Positions 19,041-27,769 are shown, numbered from the stretch's first letter. The stretch: 64,000 nucleotides of DNA from Achromobacter sp. Bel (GCF_012928505.1 NZ_JABBJN010000002.1:1-64000), one strand, 5' to 3'. The notes: generated by a model from the letters alone, not told the origin. Program-made: numbers and translations.

Positions 19041-20009
19041 ATGTCTGCGCATCTTCTTGGCCGCTTTTGCCTGTCCGCGTTCCTCGGCCTCGCTGCCGCT
19101 CACACCCAAGCTGCCGGTTTCCAGCGCCTGACCCTTCCCATGGACCAGAACGGCCCCGGTCTGTCCGGCGCCATCTGGTATCCGTGTGCAGCACCCGCCG
19201 CCGACATCAAGGTCGGTCGGACGCCGATCTCCGGCGTCCTGAACTGCCCGGTACCTGAAGGCCGGCATCCGCTTATCGTCATGTCGCACGGATCCAGCGG
19301 CTCGTTCCTGGGCCATCACGACACCGCTGCCGCGCTGGCCAATGCGGGTTTCGTGGTCGCGGCCGTCAATCATGTGGGCGACAACTGGGAGGACCGGTCG
19401 CGGCAGGGGTATCTATCGATTTTCTCGACGCGCCCTCGGGAAATGCGGCGGTTGATCGACTACATGACGACCGCCTGGCCGCAGAAGGCCACGGTGGATA
19501 ACGGCAAGATCGGCATTTACGGCTTTTCACGCGGCGGCTATACCGCGCTGGTGCTGGCGGGGGCCGTGCCGGATTTCCGCGCCGGCCTTGCCATTTGCCA
19601 GACCACCCCGACGCTGCCAATGTGCCGCGACATTGCCACCGGGAAGATCCCGCAGCAGTCTTATGTGCATGACGACCGCATCAAGGTGGCCGTCATCGCG
19701 GACCCGTTGAACGCGTTTCCCGGCGATGCCTTGAAGGCCGTGAAGATTCCGGTGCAATTGTGGGCATCGGAACGGGGCGGCGATGGCGTCAGCCCTGCCA
19801 GCGTGGAGGCGGTGCGCCAGGGGCTGCCCGCCGCGCCGGACTTCCAGATGGCGATGGGGGCGGGGCACTTCGATTTCCTGGCGCGTTGCTCGGCGGAGCA
19901 GGCCGAGACCCTGTCCGTATATTGCATGGAGGCGGCGGGCTTCGACCGCCAGCAGTTCCACCAGGACCTGAATGCGAAGGTCGTGGAGTTTTTCAAGGCC
20001 CACCTGTAG
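19041..20009 (+). CDS. Secreted alpha/beta hydrolase (dienelactone-hydrolase-like)
   Basis: 322 residues. Signal peptide MSAHLLGRFCLSAFLGLAAA... cut near HTQA-AG. The hydrolase core shows the oxyanion region VMSHGSSGSFLGHHDTAAAL (~78-97), the nucleophile elbow YGFSRGGYTAL (Ser ~158) and a late His in MGAGHFDFLA. Several Cys residues are placed as in exported proteins with disulfides (YPC, VLNCPVP, LAICQTTP, LPMCRD). This resembles predicted dienelactone hydrolases and PAF-acetylhydrolase-like lipases. Substrate unknown. I chose ATG 19041 because the signal peptide begins there. Confidence 0.8.
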   Translation: MSAHLLGRFCLSAFLGLAAAHTQAAGFQRLTLPMDQNGPGLSGAIWYPCAAPAADIKVGRTPISGVLNCPVPEGRHPLIVMSHGSSGSFLGHHDTAAALANAGFVVAAVNHVGDNWEDRSRQGYLSIFSTRPREMRRLIDYMTTAWPQKATVDNGKIGIYGFSRGGYTALVLAGAVPDFRAGLAICQTTPTLPMCRDIATGKIPQQSYVHDDRIKVAVIADPLNAFPGDALKAVKIPVQLWASERGGDGVSPASVEAVRQGLPAAPDFQMAMGAGHFDFLARCSAEQAETLSVYCMEAAGFDRQQFHQDLNAKVVEFFKAHL

Positions 20010-20031
20010 GCCGCTCCAGGCCACTTCACGT

Positions 20032-20059
20032 CAGGCCAGGCCGGGACCGGCCTGGCCTG
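20032..20059. terminator. Bidirectional terminator-like hairpin
   Basis: CAGGCCAGGCCGG (20032-20044) is followed by its complement CCGGCCTGGCCTG (20047-20059), giving a very stable stem with a tight loop. It lies between the convergent hydrolase (+) and flavoprotein (-) genes. No clear T-run follows, so only its position and stability support a terminator role. Confidence 0.5.
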
Positions 20060-20066
20060 GCACCGC

Positions 20067-20963
20067 CTACGCCATGACCAGCGCGCGATGCACGCACACG
20101 CCCGCCATCACGCCTGACGCGCTGGCAAGCGTTGCGTTGCTCATCGGAATGGCCGCATCCCCCGCGGCATAGACGCCGGGCACCGTCGTCTGCCTGAACT
20201 CGTCGGTGCGGATCACGGGGCCGAGTGGGCCGTCGTCGAACGCGCAACCCAGCTGCATCGCGAGCGGACTGGCCATATGGGTCTTGCTGGCGACGAACAG
20301 CGCGTGCACCGCCATGCGCCGCCCATCGGCGAGCTTGACGGCATCCAGCACGGGCGTCGTGCCCATGAGTTCTACGATGGGCGTGCGTTCGATACGCACG
20401 CCGCGCTTGTCCAGCAGCGCTGTCTGTTCCGCATCCGGCTCGAACTCGCCTTGCGTGAAATAGGTGGTGGGGCCCCAATCCGGCAGCAGCACGGCTTGGT
20501 GCGCGGATAGCGGATGCGCGGCCAGCACGCCCAGCGGGCGGCCGGCCACTTCATAGCCATGGCAATAGGGGCAATGCAGCACGGTCTGCCCCCAGCGTTC
20601 CTGCAGGCCGGCCAGCGCAGGCAATTGGTCGCGCAGCCCGGTTGCCAGGATCAGGTGCCTGCCCTGGACTTCCTGTCCCGCCGCCATCGTCACGCGCAGC
20701 AGCCCTTCGTGCGCGCTGGCGCTGACCGCCTCGCCATCCAGGAATTTGACGGAGGGGTACTGGGCCAACTGGTCGCTTGCCTGCCGCAAGATTTCCCGGG
20801 GGGGCTTGCCATCCTGGCCCAGGAAGCCGTGCGCATGCGCGGCAAAACGGTTGCGCGGCTGACCTCCGTCGATCAGCAGGACGCGCCGGCGGGCGCGGGC
20901 CAATTGCAGGGCGGCGGACAGGCCAGCAAAGCTGCCGCCCACGATGATGGCGTCGTAAGTCAT
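20067..20963 (-). CDS. FAD/NAD(P)-dependent CxxC flavoprotein, thioredoxin-reductase-like
   Basis: 298 residues of the low-molecular-weight thioredoxin reductase fold. N-terminal FAD motif YDAIIVGGSFAGLSAALQLARA (~3-24), the redox motif HCPYCHGYE (~131-139), and the FAD-closing VYAAGDAAIPMSNATLASASG near the C-terminus. The CxxC-HGYE context is like that of stand-alone dithiol oxidases (GliT/HlmI type) rather than the CATC of classical TrxB, so the partner is uncertain. A nested set of inverted repeats lies directly upstream (20990-21060), suggesting dedicated repression. Confidence 0.8.
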   Translation of the reverse strand: MTYDAIIVGGSFAGLSAALQLARARRRVLLIDGGQPRNRFAAHAHGFLGQDGKPPREILRQASDQLAQYPSVKFLDGEAVSASAHEGLLRVTMAAGQEVQGRHLILATGLRDQLPALAGLQERWGQTVLHCPYCHGYEVAGRPLGVLAAHPLSAHQAVLLPDWGPTTYFTQGEFEPDAEQTALLDKRGVRIERTPIVELMGTTPVLDAVKLADGRRMAVHALFVASKTHMASPLAMQLGCAFDDGPLGPVIRTDEFRQTTVPGVYAAGDAAIPMSNATLASASGVMAGVCVHRALVMA

Positions 20964-20989
20964 CGGCGGGATTCCTATTCAGTGACTAT

Positions 20990-21060
20990 CAAGATACTTC
21001 TTAAGTTGCATGATAGGGCGGAACCCGAGTTTCATGCAACTTGTCATGTGTCGTATCTTG
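20990..21060. promoter_or_regulatory. Nested perfect inverted repeats upstream of the flavoprotein gene
   Basis: Outer arms CAAGATAC (20990-20997) / GTATCTTG (21053-21060), and inner arms AAGTTGCATG (21003-21012) / CATGCAACTT (21033-21042). Both pairs are exact complements and nearly concentric. The AGTTGCAT core resembles half-sites bound by some MarR-family repressors; this match is from memory and is uncertain. The element fills the space between the SDR stop (21082) and the flavoprotein start (20963), both on minus. Confidence 0.55.
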
Positions 21061-21081
21061 CCGTGGAAGGCCACGTTCCAC

Positions 21082-21936
21082 CTACACCGGGAAATCCGTC
21101 GACTGCGCCAGCGCCTTCCAGGCGTCCGTTTCCTCGGCCACATACGCGTTCTTTTCCGCGATCACGCGCAGGGCGTCCGTGCCCAAGGGCAGGCGCAGCG
21201 GGGGCGTTTCGGCATCGGCCAGGGTGATCATGGCCGCAGCCAGCTTTGCCGGGTCGCCCGGTTGCTGGTGATTCAGGCCGGCCGCAATCCGTCGCACATT
21301 GCCTGACGTGGCGTCGTAGTCGTCGATGATGGCGCCTGCCACGGTCAGCGACGTCGCGTCCAGGAAATCGGTGCGGAAGTAGCCGGGTTCGACGACGGTC
21401 GCGTGGATGCCCAGCGGCTTGAGTTCCGCATGCAGCGCTTCGGTCAGCCCTTCGACAGCGAACTTGGTCGAGCAGTACGCGCCGAACCCCGCGCCGGACC
21501 GGTAGCCGCCCAGCGAAGACAGGTTGATCACGTGGCCGGCACGTTGCGCCCGCAGCGTGGGCAGCACGGCGCGCGTCACGTTCAGCAGGCCGAACACGTT
21601 GGTGTCGTACATGCGGCGCACGTCGGCGTCGCTGGACTCTTCAACGGCGCCTAGCAAGCCGAAGCCCGCATTGTTCACCAGCACATCGATACGGCCGAAT
21701 CGCGCCAGGCCGGCGGCGACGGCCGCCTTGGCCTGGGCTTCGTTGGTGACGTCCAGCGCAACGGGAAGCAGGGCGGGCGAGTCGCCCAGGCGTTTTGCGA
21801 TGGCGTCGACATTGCGGCCGGCGGCAATGACGGCGTTGCCGTCGGCAAGTGCCGCCTCGGCGATCAGCGCACCGATGCCGCGCGAGGCGCCGGTGATGAG
21901 CCAGACGCGTTTGAAGGAGGTGACGGGGGTTTGCAT
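21082..21936 (-). CDS. Short-chain dehydrogenase/reductase (SDR)
   Basis: 284 residues of the classical SDR type: cofactor motif TGASRGIG (~16-23), structural NNAG (~88-91), catalytic Ser in INLSSLGGYRSG and YCSTK (~155-159), with PGYFRTDF after the active site. The DALxxxAELxPxGI pattern is common in oxidoreductases described as retinol-dehydrogenase-like, but the substrate cannot be read. It is divergent from a LysR-type regulator (112 bp apart), the usual arrangement for a regulated SDR target. Confidence 0.85.
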   Translation of the reverse strand: MQTPVTSFKRVWLITGASRGIGALIAEAALADGNAVIAAGRNVDAIAKRLGDSPALLPVALDVTNEAQAKAAVAAGLARFGRIDVLVNNAGFGLLGAVEESSDADVRRMYDTNVFGLLNVTRAVLPTLRAQRAGHVINLSSLGGYRSGAGFGAYCSTKFAVEGLTEALHAELKPLGIHATVVEPGYFRTDFLDATSLTVAGAIIDDYDATSGNVRRIAAGLNHQQPGDPAKLAAAMITLADAETPPLRLPLGTDALRVIAEKNAYVAEETDAWKALAQSTDFPV

Positions 21937-22048
21937 GGAGAGGCTCCGAAAGGGGGGAATGAGCCTCGATCGTAGGGGGATCGATAATCCAGGAATAGAT
22001 AGGAAATAGCGGAAATATAATCAACAAAAATTTGCGAATGGGCCTGCC

Positions 22049-22996
22049 ATGAACGAAATCCGTGCCGTCACCATCTTTGCGCGCGCCGCCGTGCTGGGCA
22101 GCCTGCGCCGCGCGGCGGTGGACCAGGGCATTTCGCCCCAGGCCGCCAGCCACGCAGTGATGCAGCTGGAAAAGGAGTTGGGCGTGCGCTTGTTCCACCG
22201 CACCACACGCAAGCTCAGCCTGACCGAAGAAGGCCAGCAACTGCTCGAAAGCGTGGCGCCGGCCCTGGCAATGTTCGCGACCGCGCTGGATGACGCGCGC
22301 CGGTCGCGGCAGGACATCGCCGGCCCCTTGCGCGTCAGCGCGCCCAGGACGATGGCGCGCCACGTGATCTGGCCCGCCCTGATGGCGTTCGCCGCGCAAC
22401 ATCCCAGCGTGCAGCTGGACGTGCAGTTCGATGACCAGTTCACCGATCTGGTCGCGGACCGCGCCGATGTCGGGTTCCGGGGCGGTTCGCCGCCGGCCGA
22501 AGGCGCCATCGCGCGCCGACTCGTGCCGATCCAACTGATCGTGTGCGCCTCGCCCACCTATCTGGCTCGCCACGGCACGCCCCGGACCATCGAGGCGCTG
22601 GACGAACACCGCTGCACGGGCTACCGGCGCGTCAACACCGGCAAGCTAGCACCCTGGGAGTTCATGGTCGGGGACGAAATCCAGTATCGCGACGTGCCGG
22701 CCGTGTTGTGCACCAACGATGCCGAAGCGGAAACCGATGCCGTGGTGGCGGGACTGGGCATCGGGCAACTCGGCAGTTTTTCAGCCGCCGGACCCATCCG
22801 CGCCGGCTTGCTGGTGCCGCTGTTGACGCAGCATCTGACGCAGCGGGAATCGTTCTACATCTACTATCGGCGGCGGACGGAACAGCCCCTGCGCGTGAAG
22901 GCATTCATCGATTTCATGGTGGAGCGCCTGGCGGACAACCGGGACTTCTTTCTGACGCGTGCCGAGCTGACGCGTCCGCGCAAACCCGGCGCATAG
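22049..22996 (+). CDS. LysR-family transcriptional regulator
   Basis: 315 residues. N-terminal winged helix (FARAAVLGSLRRAAVDQGISPQAASHAVMQLEKELGVRLFHRTTRKLSLTEEG begins near residue 10), then the LysR substrate-binding domain (~90-295). It is transcribed away from the SDR gene, which is probably its target. The 112-bp shared region contains GATCG repeats (around 21968 and 21979), but I cannot assign a T-N11-A site with confidence. Inducer unknown. Confidence 0.88.
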   Translation: MNEIRAVTIFARAAVLGSLRRAAVDQGISPQAASHAVMQLEKELGVRLFHRTTRKLSLTEEGQQLLESVAPALAMFATALDDARRSRQDIAGPLRVSAPRTMARHVIWPALMAFAAQHPSVQLDVQFDDQFTDLVADRADVGFRGGSPPAEGAIARRLVPIQLIVCASPTYLARHGTPRTIEALDEHRCTGYRRVNTGKLAPWEFMVGDEIQYRDVPAVLCTNDAEAETDAVVAGLGIGQLGSFSAAGPIRAGLLVPLLTQHLTQRESFYIYYRRRTEQPLRVKAFIDFMVERLADNRDFFLTRAELTRPRKPGA

Positions 22997-23073
22997 AGCC
23001 CGCACGTTTGACGGTGTATTCTCGATTGCGTGGCGCGCCTGCCAACCAAGCCAAGCGCGCGCGAAGCAGAACA

Positions 23074-23103
23074 AAGCGGGCAGCGCCCATCCGGCGCCCG
23101 CTT
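23074..23103. other. Leader hairpin upstream of the acyl-CoA dehydrogenase gene
   Basis: AAGCGGGC (23074-23081) pairs with GCCCGCTT (23096-23103), and an inner GCGCC/GGCGC pair extends the stem. It lies 28 bp before the start at 23132. It could end readthrough from the LysR gene or act in the leader; function is not established. Confidence 0.35.
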
Positions 23104-23131
23104 CGCACTCGAATATCCAGGAGACAGGACC

Positions 23132-24259
23132 ATGTTGTTGACGGAAGAACAGCAGAGCATTCAGGAAATGGCGCGCCGTTTTGCGGCGGAACGCCTGGCG
23201 CCCAACGCCGAACGCTGGGACCGCGACCACGAATACCCCGCAGACGCCATCCAGGAGATGGCGCAACTGGGGTTTTTTGGCATGCTGGTGCCGGAAGAAT
23301 GGGATGGCAACGCCAGCGGCTATATCTCGTATGCGGTGGCGCTGGAGGAGATCGCCGCGGGCAACGGCGCGTGCTCCACCATCATGAGCGTGCACAATTC
23401 GGTGGCCTGCATGCCCATCCTGAAGTTCGGCACCGACGCGCAGAAAGAGCAGTTCCTGCGTCCGCTGGCGACCGGCGAGCACATCGGTGGTTTCGCGCTG
23501 ACGGAGCCGCAGGCGGGGTCCGACGCCAGCAGCCTGCGCACCCGCGCCCGCCGCGACGGCGACGACTACATCCTGAACGGCGCCAAGCAATTCATCACGT
23601 CCGGCAAAAGCGGCCAGACGGTGATCGTCTTCGCCGTCACGGACCCCGACGCCGGCAAGCGCGGCATTTCGGCGTTCATCGTGCCGACCGACACGCCGGG
23701 GTATCAAGTGTTGCGGGTGGAGGACAAGCTGGGCCAGCACGCCTCGGACACCTGCGTGATCGCCTTCGAAGACATGCGCATCCCCGCCGCGTACCGGCTG
23801 GGCGCGGAGGGCGAGGGCTACAAGATCGCGCTGTCCAACCTGGAAGGCGGGCGTATCGGCATCGCGTCGCAATCCGTGGGCATGGCGCGCGCGGCGTTCG
23901 AATGCGCGCGCGACTACGCTCGCGACCGCCAGGCGTTCGGCAAGCCCATCATGGAACACCAGGCCGTGTCGTTCCGCCTGGCCGATATGGCGACCCAGAT
24001 CCATGCGGCACGCCAGATGGTGCTGCATGCCGCCGCACTGCGCGAAGCCGGCAGGCCGGCATTGACCGAGGCATCGATGGCAAAGCTCTTTGCCTCCGAG
24101 ATGGCCGAGAAGGTCTGCTCGGCAGCGATCCAGACACTGGGCGGCTACGGCTATCTGAAGGATTTCCCGGTCGAGCGCATTTACCGCGATGTGCGCGTGT
24201 GCCAGATCTACGAAGGCACCAGCGACATCCAGCGGCTGGTGATCGCCCGCAGCCTCTAG
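23132..24259 (+). CDS. Acyl-CoA dehydrogenase
   Basis: 375 residues, full length. It contains the N-terminal helical domain ([20 protein letters not shown]), the FAD-contact motif [16 protein letters not shown] (~118-133), the beta-domain segment [14 protein letters not shown]-like at ~145-158, and the catalytic Glu in [18 protein letters not shown] (C-terminus, as in short/medium-chain enzymes). It oxidises an acyl-CoA to the trans-2-enoyl-CoA and passes electrons to ETF. ATG 23132 follows GGAGACAGG. It stands alone, so chain length or branched-chain specificity remains open. Confidence 0.93.
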   Translation: MLLTEEQQSIQEMARRFAAERLAPNAERWDRDHEYPADAIQEMAQLGFFGMLVPEEWDGNASGYISYAVALEEIAAGNGACSTIMSVHNSVACMPILKFGTDAQKEQFLRPLATGEHIGGFALTEPQAGSDASSLRTRARRDGDDYILNGAKQFITSGKSGQTVIVFAVTDPDAGKRGISAFIVPTDTPGYQVLRVEDKLGQHASDTCVIAFEDMRIPAAYRLGAEGEGYKIALSNLEGGRIGIASQSVGMARAAFECARDYARDRQAFGKPIMEHQAVSFRLADMATQIHAARQMVLHAAALREAGRPALTEASMAKLFASEMAEKVCSAAIQTLGGYGYLKDFPVERIYRDVRVCQIYEGTSDIQRLVIARSL

Positions 24260-24266
24260 GCCGCTT

Positions 24267-24298
24267 GGCGGCGCGTTTTCCTGCCAAGCCGCGCCGCC
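24267..24298. terminator. Hairpin between convergent genes
   Basis: GGCGGCGCG (24267-24275) pairs with CGCGCCGCC (24290-24298) around a 14-nt loop. It sits between the acyl-CoA dehydrogenase stop and the stop of the minus-strand tetratricopeptide-like gene. An alternative CTTGGC/GCCAAG pair overlaps it. Confidence 0.4.
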
Positions 24299-24313
24299 GC
24301 GGCCGATCCTGAT

Positions 24314-25234
24314 TCAGCCGTTGTTCGGGGCGCTGCCCAGGCGGGCCTGCGTCAGTTCCTTGTTCCAATATGCCAGGTTTTCCCCCCAGTCGGGACGGTT
24401 TTGCGCGCGCAGTTCGTCCAGGATGCGTTGCGCATCGTCCAACCGGCCCATGTGCAGGTTGGCTTTGATCAGGTTGTTGCCGACTTGCAGGCCATGCGCG
24501 TGGACCTGGAATTGGGGGCCGGCCAATTCCAGGATGTCGGCGATGCGGCCGGCATTGCCCAGGTCGCCGCTCATTTGCATCAGCAGGTCGGCCGGCGCGG
24601 GCTGGCCCACGCGCGACAGCGCTTCGCGGTACAGGGCAAGCGCGCCCGCGTAATTGTGCGACCCGAGCTCGCCGCGCGCCAGCCACAGTTGCGCGCGCCA
24701 GCTGCCGGGTAACCCGGCGACTTTGCGCATCGCCGCGATGCCCGCCGTGTCGCCGCCGACATCGCGGTGGATGGCCTCGAACCAGCCCAGGCCGTTGTCC
24801 TGGTTCGGGTCCAACTGCAGCGCGTGCCACAACGTGTCGAGCGCGCGGGCTTCGTCATCGCGTTCGGCATGGACTTTGGCCAGATTGGTCAGCACGATGC
24901 CGGTTTCGCCGTGCTGCACGCAGAACGTCTGGAGCACGCGTTCGCTGTCGTCCAGTCGGCCTTGTTTCATGTAGACGATGGCTTGCAGCACCACGGCGCG
25001 TTCGGCGTTGCGGTCCAGTTCCACCAGCCGCTCGGCGGGACGGGCCATCTCGTCGATGAAACCGTCGTTCAGCGACTGGATGATCAGGCCGGCCAGGCGG
25101 TCGGCATCATTCCAGTCCTGCTGGATGGCACCCGGCAGCACGTTGTCGCGCCATTGCTCGCGGGTGACGCGGATCTCGCGGCCGTCGGCGTCATAGGCGA
25201 GGATCATCCGGGTGGGGTCGGGAAGGGAGGTCAT
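24314..25234 (-). CDS. Tetratricopeptide-repeat-like protein
   Basis: 306 residues, soluble, all-helical pattern. The central part has repeats of the TPR type with paired helices (AERAVVLQAIVYMKQGRLDDSERVLQTF, GIVLTNLAKVHAERDDEARALDTLWHALQLDP, NYAGALALYREALSRV, NLIKANLHMGRLDDAQRILDEL). The N-terminal ~45 residues (MILAYDADGREIRVTREQWRDNVLP) are not TPR. It probably works as a protein-interaction scaffold. The ATG at 25234 overlaps the stop of the DUF2784 gene (ATGA) and follows a GGGAGG site, so the pair is translationally coupled. No function is known. Confidence 0.75.
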   Translation of the reverse strand: MTSLPDPTRMILAYDADGREIRVTREQWRDNVLPGAIQQDWNDADRLAGLIIQSLNDGFIDEMARPAERLVELDRNAERAVVLQAIVYMKQGRLDDSERVLQTFCVQHGETGIVLTNLAKVHAERDDEARALDTLWHALQLDPNQDNGLGWFEAIHRDVGGDTAGIAAMRKVAGLPGSWRAQLWLARGELGSHNYAGALALYREALSRVGQPAPADLLMQMSGDLGNAGRIADILELAGPQFQVHAHGLQVGNNLIKANLHMGRLDDAQRILDELRAQNRPDWGENLAYWNKELTQARLGSAPNNG

Positions 25235-25617
25235 GCGTGGGATCCTTGGGAAAAATTGCGCCGGCGCCGCCGTGCCCACAGCGCGTACACCACGATATTG
25301 CCCACGATCAGCAGCACGGCCAGCACGATCTGCGTAGTCCGGGTGATGCCTTCGGGGTAGATCAGGCCCAGCACATAGTGTTCGATGAAACCGCCGGCGT
25401 AGCCCTGTTGGCCGGCCTGCTGGCGCAGCGACACTTCAAGCGGCGTCAGCGGGCAGATCCAGCCCATGCCGATCACCATGGCGCCCCAGGCCAGCGCGGG
25501 CAGGTGCCAGTACGCAATGCGGGGCCGCCATAGCGCAAGCAAGCCGCCGAACATGACGAAGGCGACGAAGAGGCCGTGCACGACCAGGACCAGGTCGGCA
25601 AGGATGCGGTATGTCAT
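25231..25617 (-). CDS. DUF2784 membrane protein
   Basis: 128 residues with four hydrophobic helices (ILADLVLVVHGLFVAFVMFGGLLALW, PALAWGAMVIGMGWICPLTPLE, IVLAVLLIVGNIVVYAL). The motif CPLTPLEVSLRQQAG and the late GFIEHYVLGLIYP are characteristic of DUF2784. Function unknown; inner membrane. It ends in a basic tail (ARRRRRNFSQ). First gene of a two-gene unit with the TPR-like protein. Confidence 0.85.
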   Translation of the reverse strand: MTYRILADLVLVVHGLFVAFVMFGGLLALWRPRIAYWHLPALAWGAMVIGMGWICPLTPLEVSLRQQAGQQGYAGGFIEHYVLGLIYPEGITRTTQIVLAVLLIVGNIVVYALWARRRRRNFSQGSHA

Positions 25618-25771
25618 TGAAGATTCTCGGCGGGTTCAGAAAAGCCGGCAAGTGTGCCGGATTCGCATTTAATCGTAAGGCCGCCGGCGCCGGGCGGGAG
25701 TTTGGCAACAAAGCACGACGCTTGGTGTCGGAATAGAATGCCGGCGTCGATACACCGCGAAGGCAAAGATA

Positions 25772-26152
25772 ATGGGCCAGACGATAGCAGGGCGGATTCA
25801 AGCCGCCGAAGAAGAATTGCGCCAGGCGATGCTGGCTTCCGACGTCGCGGCGCTTGAGCGCTTGCTGGATCCGGCGCTGCTGTTCACGAACCATATGGGC
25901 TGGAGCTTCACCCGCGAAGACGACCTGGACGCGCACCGCTCAGGCATGCTGAAGATCCATGGGCTGGACTTCTCTGAACTGAATATCCTGCCGCGCGCGG
26001 AATGCGCCGTCGTGTCGGTGCAGGTGCGGATTTCGGGCAGCTACAACGGCGTGCCCGCCAATGGCATGTTCCGCTTCATGCGGACCTGGGCGCCGGATGC
26101 GGCGTCCGGCCAATGGCGCGTGATCGCGGCCAGTTCCGTGATGGTGGTTTGA
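25772..26152 (+). CDS. NTF2-like / SnoaL-type small protein (DUF4440-like)
   Basis: 126 residues. The pattern EEELRQAMLASDVAALERLLDPALLFTNHMGWSFTRED... is the start of the cone-shaped NTF2-like fold, followed by a beta-sheet half (ECAVVSVQVRISGSYNGVPANGMFRFMRTW, WRVIAASSVMV). Such proteins are small enzymes or ligand-binding modules in the cytosol. It stands alone between two minus-strand units, and no function can be assigned. Confidence 0.75.
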   Translation: MGQTIAGRIQAAEEELRQAMLASDVAALERLLDPALLFTNHMGWSFTREDDLDAHRSGMLKIHGLDFSELNILPRAECAVVSVQVRISGSYNGVPANGMFRFMRTWAPDAASGQWRVIAASSVMVV

Positions 26153-26168
26153 CGCCTGCCCGCGGCGG

Positions 26169-26744
26169 TCAGACTTTCAGGTCGCGCAGCAGCTTGGCCA
26201 GTTCGGGCGCCGTCATCAGCGAGACGCCTTGCGATTTCGCGTAGGCCCAGGCATTGTCGGACACGTCGCCCAGCGCGATGTAGATGGCTTCGCGGGCGCC
26301 GCGCTGTTCGCGCGCGGCCTGCAGTTCGCGCAGCGGATCGACGCCCACGCGGGCGGCCTTCCAGCGCTTGGCGCTGACGATGGCCACATGGCCGTCTTTG
26401 CTGAGCGCGAAGTCGGCGCCGGGCGTCTGCAGGCGCTGCACCTCGCAGCCGTCGCGTTTGAAGCCCGCCTCGACCGTGTCCGCGAATTCCGCCCACGACA
26501 TGGCGGCGGCGGCTTCGGCCACCGCCTGCACGCGGGCGCCGGAGGGTGCCCGCAGCTGCTTGTAGGCGGCCATGATGGAAATGACCGCGAACGGCACCGC
26601 CGCAAACACGCCCATCGCCGCGAAGTCCCGCGGCAGGGCGGCAAAGCCACCCACGCACAGCAGCACGGCCACGCCGGCGCTCATCCACCACGGCGAGCGC
26701 AGCAGGACGGCGAAGATGGAGTTCTGGGACATCTTGAATTTCAT
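26169..26744 (-). CDS. Membrane-anchored Mrr-like restriction endonuclease fold protein
   Basis: 191 residues. Two N-terminal helices (FAVLLRSPWWMSAGVAVLLCVGGFAAL and MGVFAAVPFAVISIMAAY) precede a domain with the Mrr_cat order: SWAEFADTVEAGFKRDGCEVQ, GADFALSKDGHVAIVSAKRWK, VGVDPLRELQAA, and a final KSQGVSLMTAPELAKLL. The acidic residues are in place, but the usual QxK of Mrr is SAK here. It may therefore be a weak or inactive nuclease. Membrane-linked Mrr-like proteins of this size recur in betaproteobacteria, and their role is unclear. Start ATG 26744; a longer frame upstream is Pro-rich and unlikely. Confidence 0.7.
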   Translation of the reverse strand: MKFKMSQNSIFAVLLRSPWWMSAGVAVLLCVGGFAALPRDFAAMGVFAAVPFAVISIMAAYKQLRAPSGARVQAVAEAAAAMSWAEFADTVEAGFKRDGCEVQRLQTPGADFALSKDGHVAIVSAKRWKAARVGVDPLRELQAAREQRGAREAIYIALGDVSDNAWAYAKSQGVSLMTAPELAKLLRDLKV

Positions 26745-26799
26745 GGCGGCTCGCGGCGTTGCGGGGGCGGTCGGGAATGTGGGGTCAGGCGGGGAGGGG

Positions 26800-27045
26800 T
26801 CAGGCGCTGTCGGCAGGTGTGTCGGCGGCGCGCACCACGATGCGGACGTCGCCGCAGGTGACGATCTGGCCACCGCGGATCTTGGCCGTCTTGCGGGTTT
26901 CGACGACGCCGCCTACGTTGACCAGGCCGTCGGCCACCAGCATCTTGCCCGCGCCGCCGCTGTCACAGACGCCGGTGGCTTTCAGCAATTGGTTCACTTC
27001 AATGTAGGGGCAGCCGTCGGCAAGCGTGAATTCGATGATGGGCAT
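26800..27045 (-). CDS. S4-domain RNA-binding protein (YbcJ-like)
   Basis: 81 residues, nearly all S4 fold: IEVNQLLKATGVCDSGGAGKMLVADGLVNVGGVVETRKTAKIRGGQIVTCGD. This matches the small YbcJ-type S4 proteins thought to bind structured RNA, possibly rRNA. ATG 27045; upstream in-frame sequence overlaps the DUF502 gene end region. It lies between the DUF502 and Mrr-like genes, all on minus, so may share a transcript. Confidence 0.85.
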   Translation of the reverse strand: MPIIEFTLADGCPYIEVNQLLKATGVCDSGGAGKMLVADGLVNVGGVVETRKTAKIRGGQIVTCGDVRIVVRAADTPADSA

Positions 27046-27103
27046 GGAGGAAGTGCGTGGATTCAGGTGGGGAAGCGGTCGGGTCGGGCCGCGCCAGATC
27101 GTG

Positions 27104-27769
27104 TCAGACGGGGCCGCTGCTGCCCGTGTTGTCGGGGGTGGGCGCCGGCGCCTCGGGCACGCTGGGGGCGGCGGGGCGCGGGGCGCTTTCCGCACGCGCC
27201 ATCCAGGCGATCAGGGACGAGCGCATGGCTTCTTCGACCGACATCTGGATCGGTTGCACCCAGTCCTGCGGCACGAAGACGGTGTAGCCGCCGATCATGT
27301 AGCCCATCGGCAGGTAGACGGCCACGCGGTCGCCTTGGGTGAAGCCTTCGGGCAGGCCTTCCACGCTGCGGCGGGTGACAAGGCCCACCAGTTCCAGTTG
27401 CTGGCCCGGCACGCGCAGGATCACGACCTGCTGCGCGGTGTTCTTGGAGCTGGGCGAAAAATAGTCCGCGAAGCTCTTCAGGGACGAATAGATGCTCTTG
27501 ACCACCGGCAGGTTGGTGAACGGCATTTCGACCACGGTCAGGAAACGCTGCACGCGCTGCTTGGAGACCAGGTAGCCGATGGCCAGAATGCCCAGGATGC
27601 CCAGCGCCAGACCCATGCCCGGCACGTAGAAGCCGCCGATGAAGGGGCGCAGGAAGGTCAGCGCCACGGCTTCCGTCCAGGCCAGGAAGATGTAAAGCAG
27701 ATACAGGGTCAAGGCCAGCGGCAGGACGGTGATCAGGCCGCGGAAGAAGTATTTGTAGAGACGATTCAT
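27104..27769 (-). CDS. DUF502 membrane protein
   Basis: 221 residues. Two N-terminal membrane helices (YFFRGLITVLPLALTLYLLYIF and GMGLALGILGILAIGYLVS) are followed by a soluble domain with the conserved LPVVKSIYSSLKSFADYF (~87-104) and a GDRVAVYLPMGYMIGGYTVFVP segment, diagnostic of DUF502. The C-terminal ~30 residues are a Pro/Ala-rich tail (APRPAAPSVPEAPAPTPDN). Function unknown, although the family is widely conserved in proteobacteria. First of a minus-strand run with the S4 protein. Confidence 0.88.
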   Translation of the reverse strand: MNRLYKYFFRGLITVLPLALTLYLLYIFLAWTEAVALTFLRPFIGGFYVPGMGLALGILGILAIGYLVSKQRVQRFLTVVEMPFTNLPVVKSIYSSLKSFADYFSPSSKNTAQQVVILRVPGQQLELVGLVTRRSVEGLPEGFTQGDRVAVYLPMGYMIGGYTVFVPQDWVQPIQMSVEEAMRSSLIAWMARAESAPRPAAPSVPEAPAPTPDNTGSSGPV

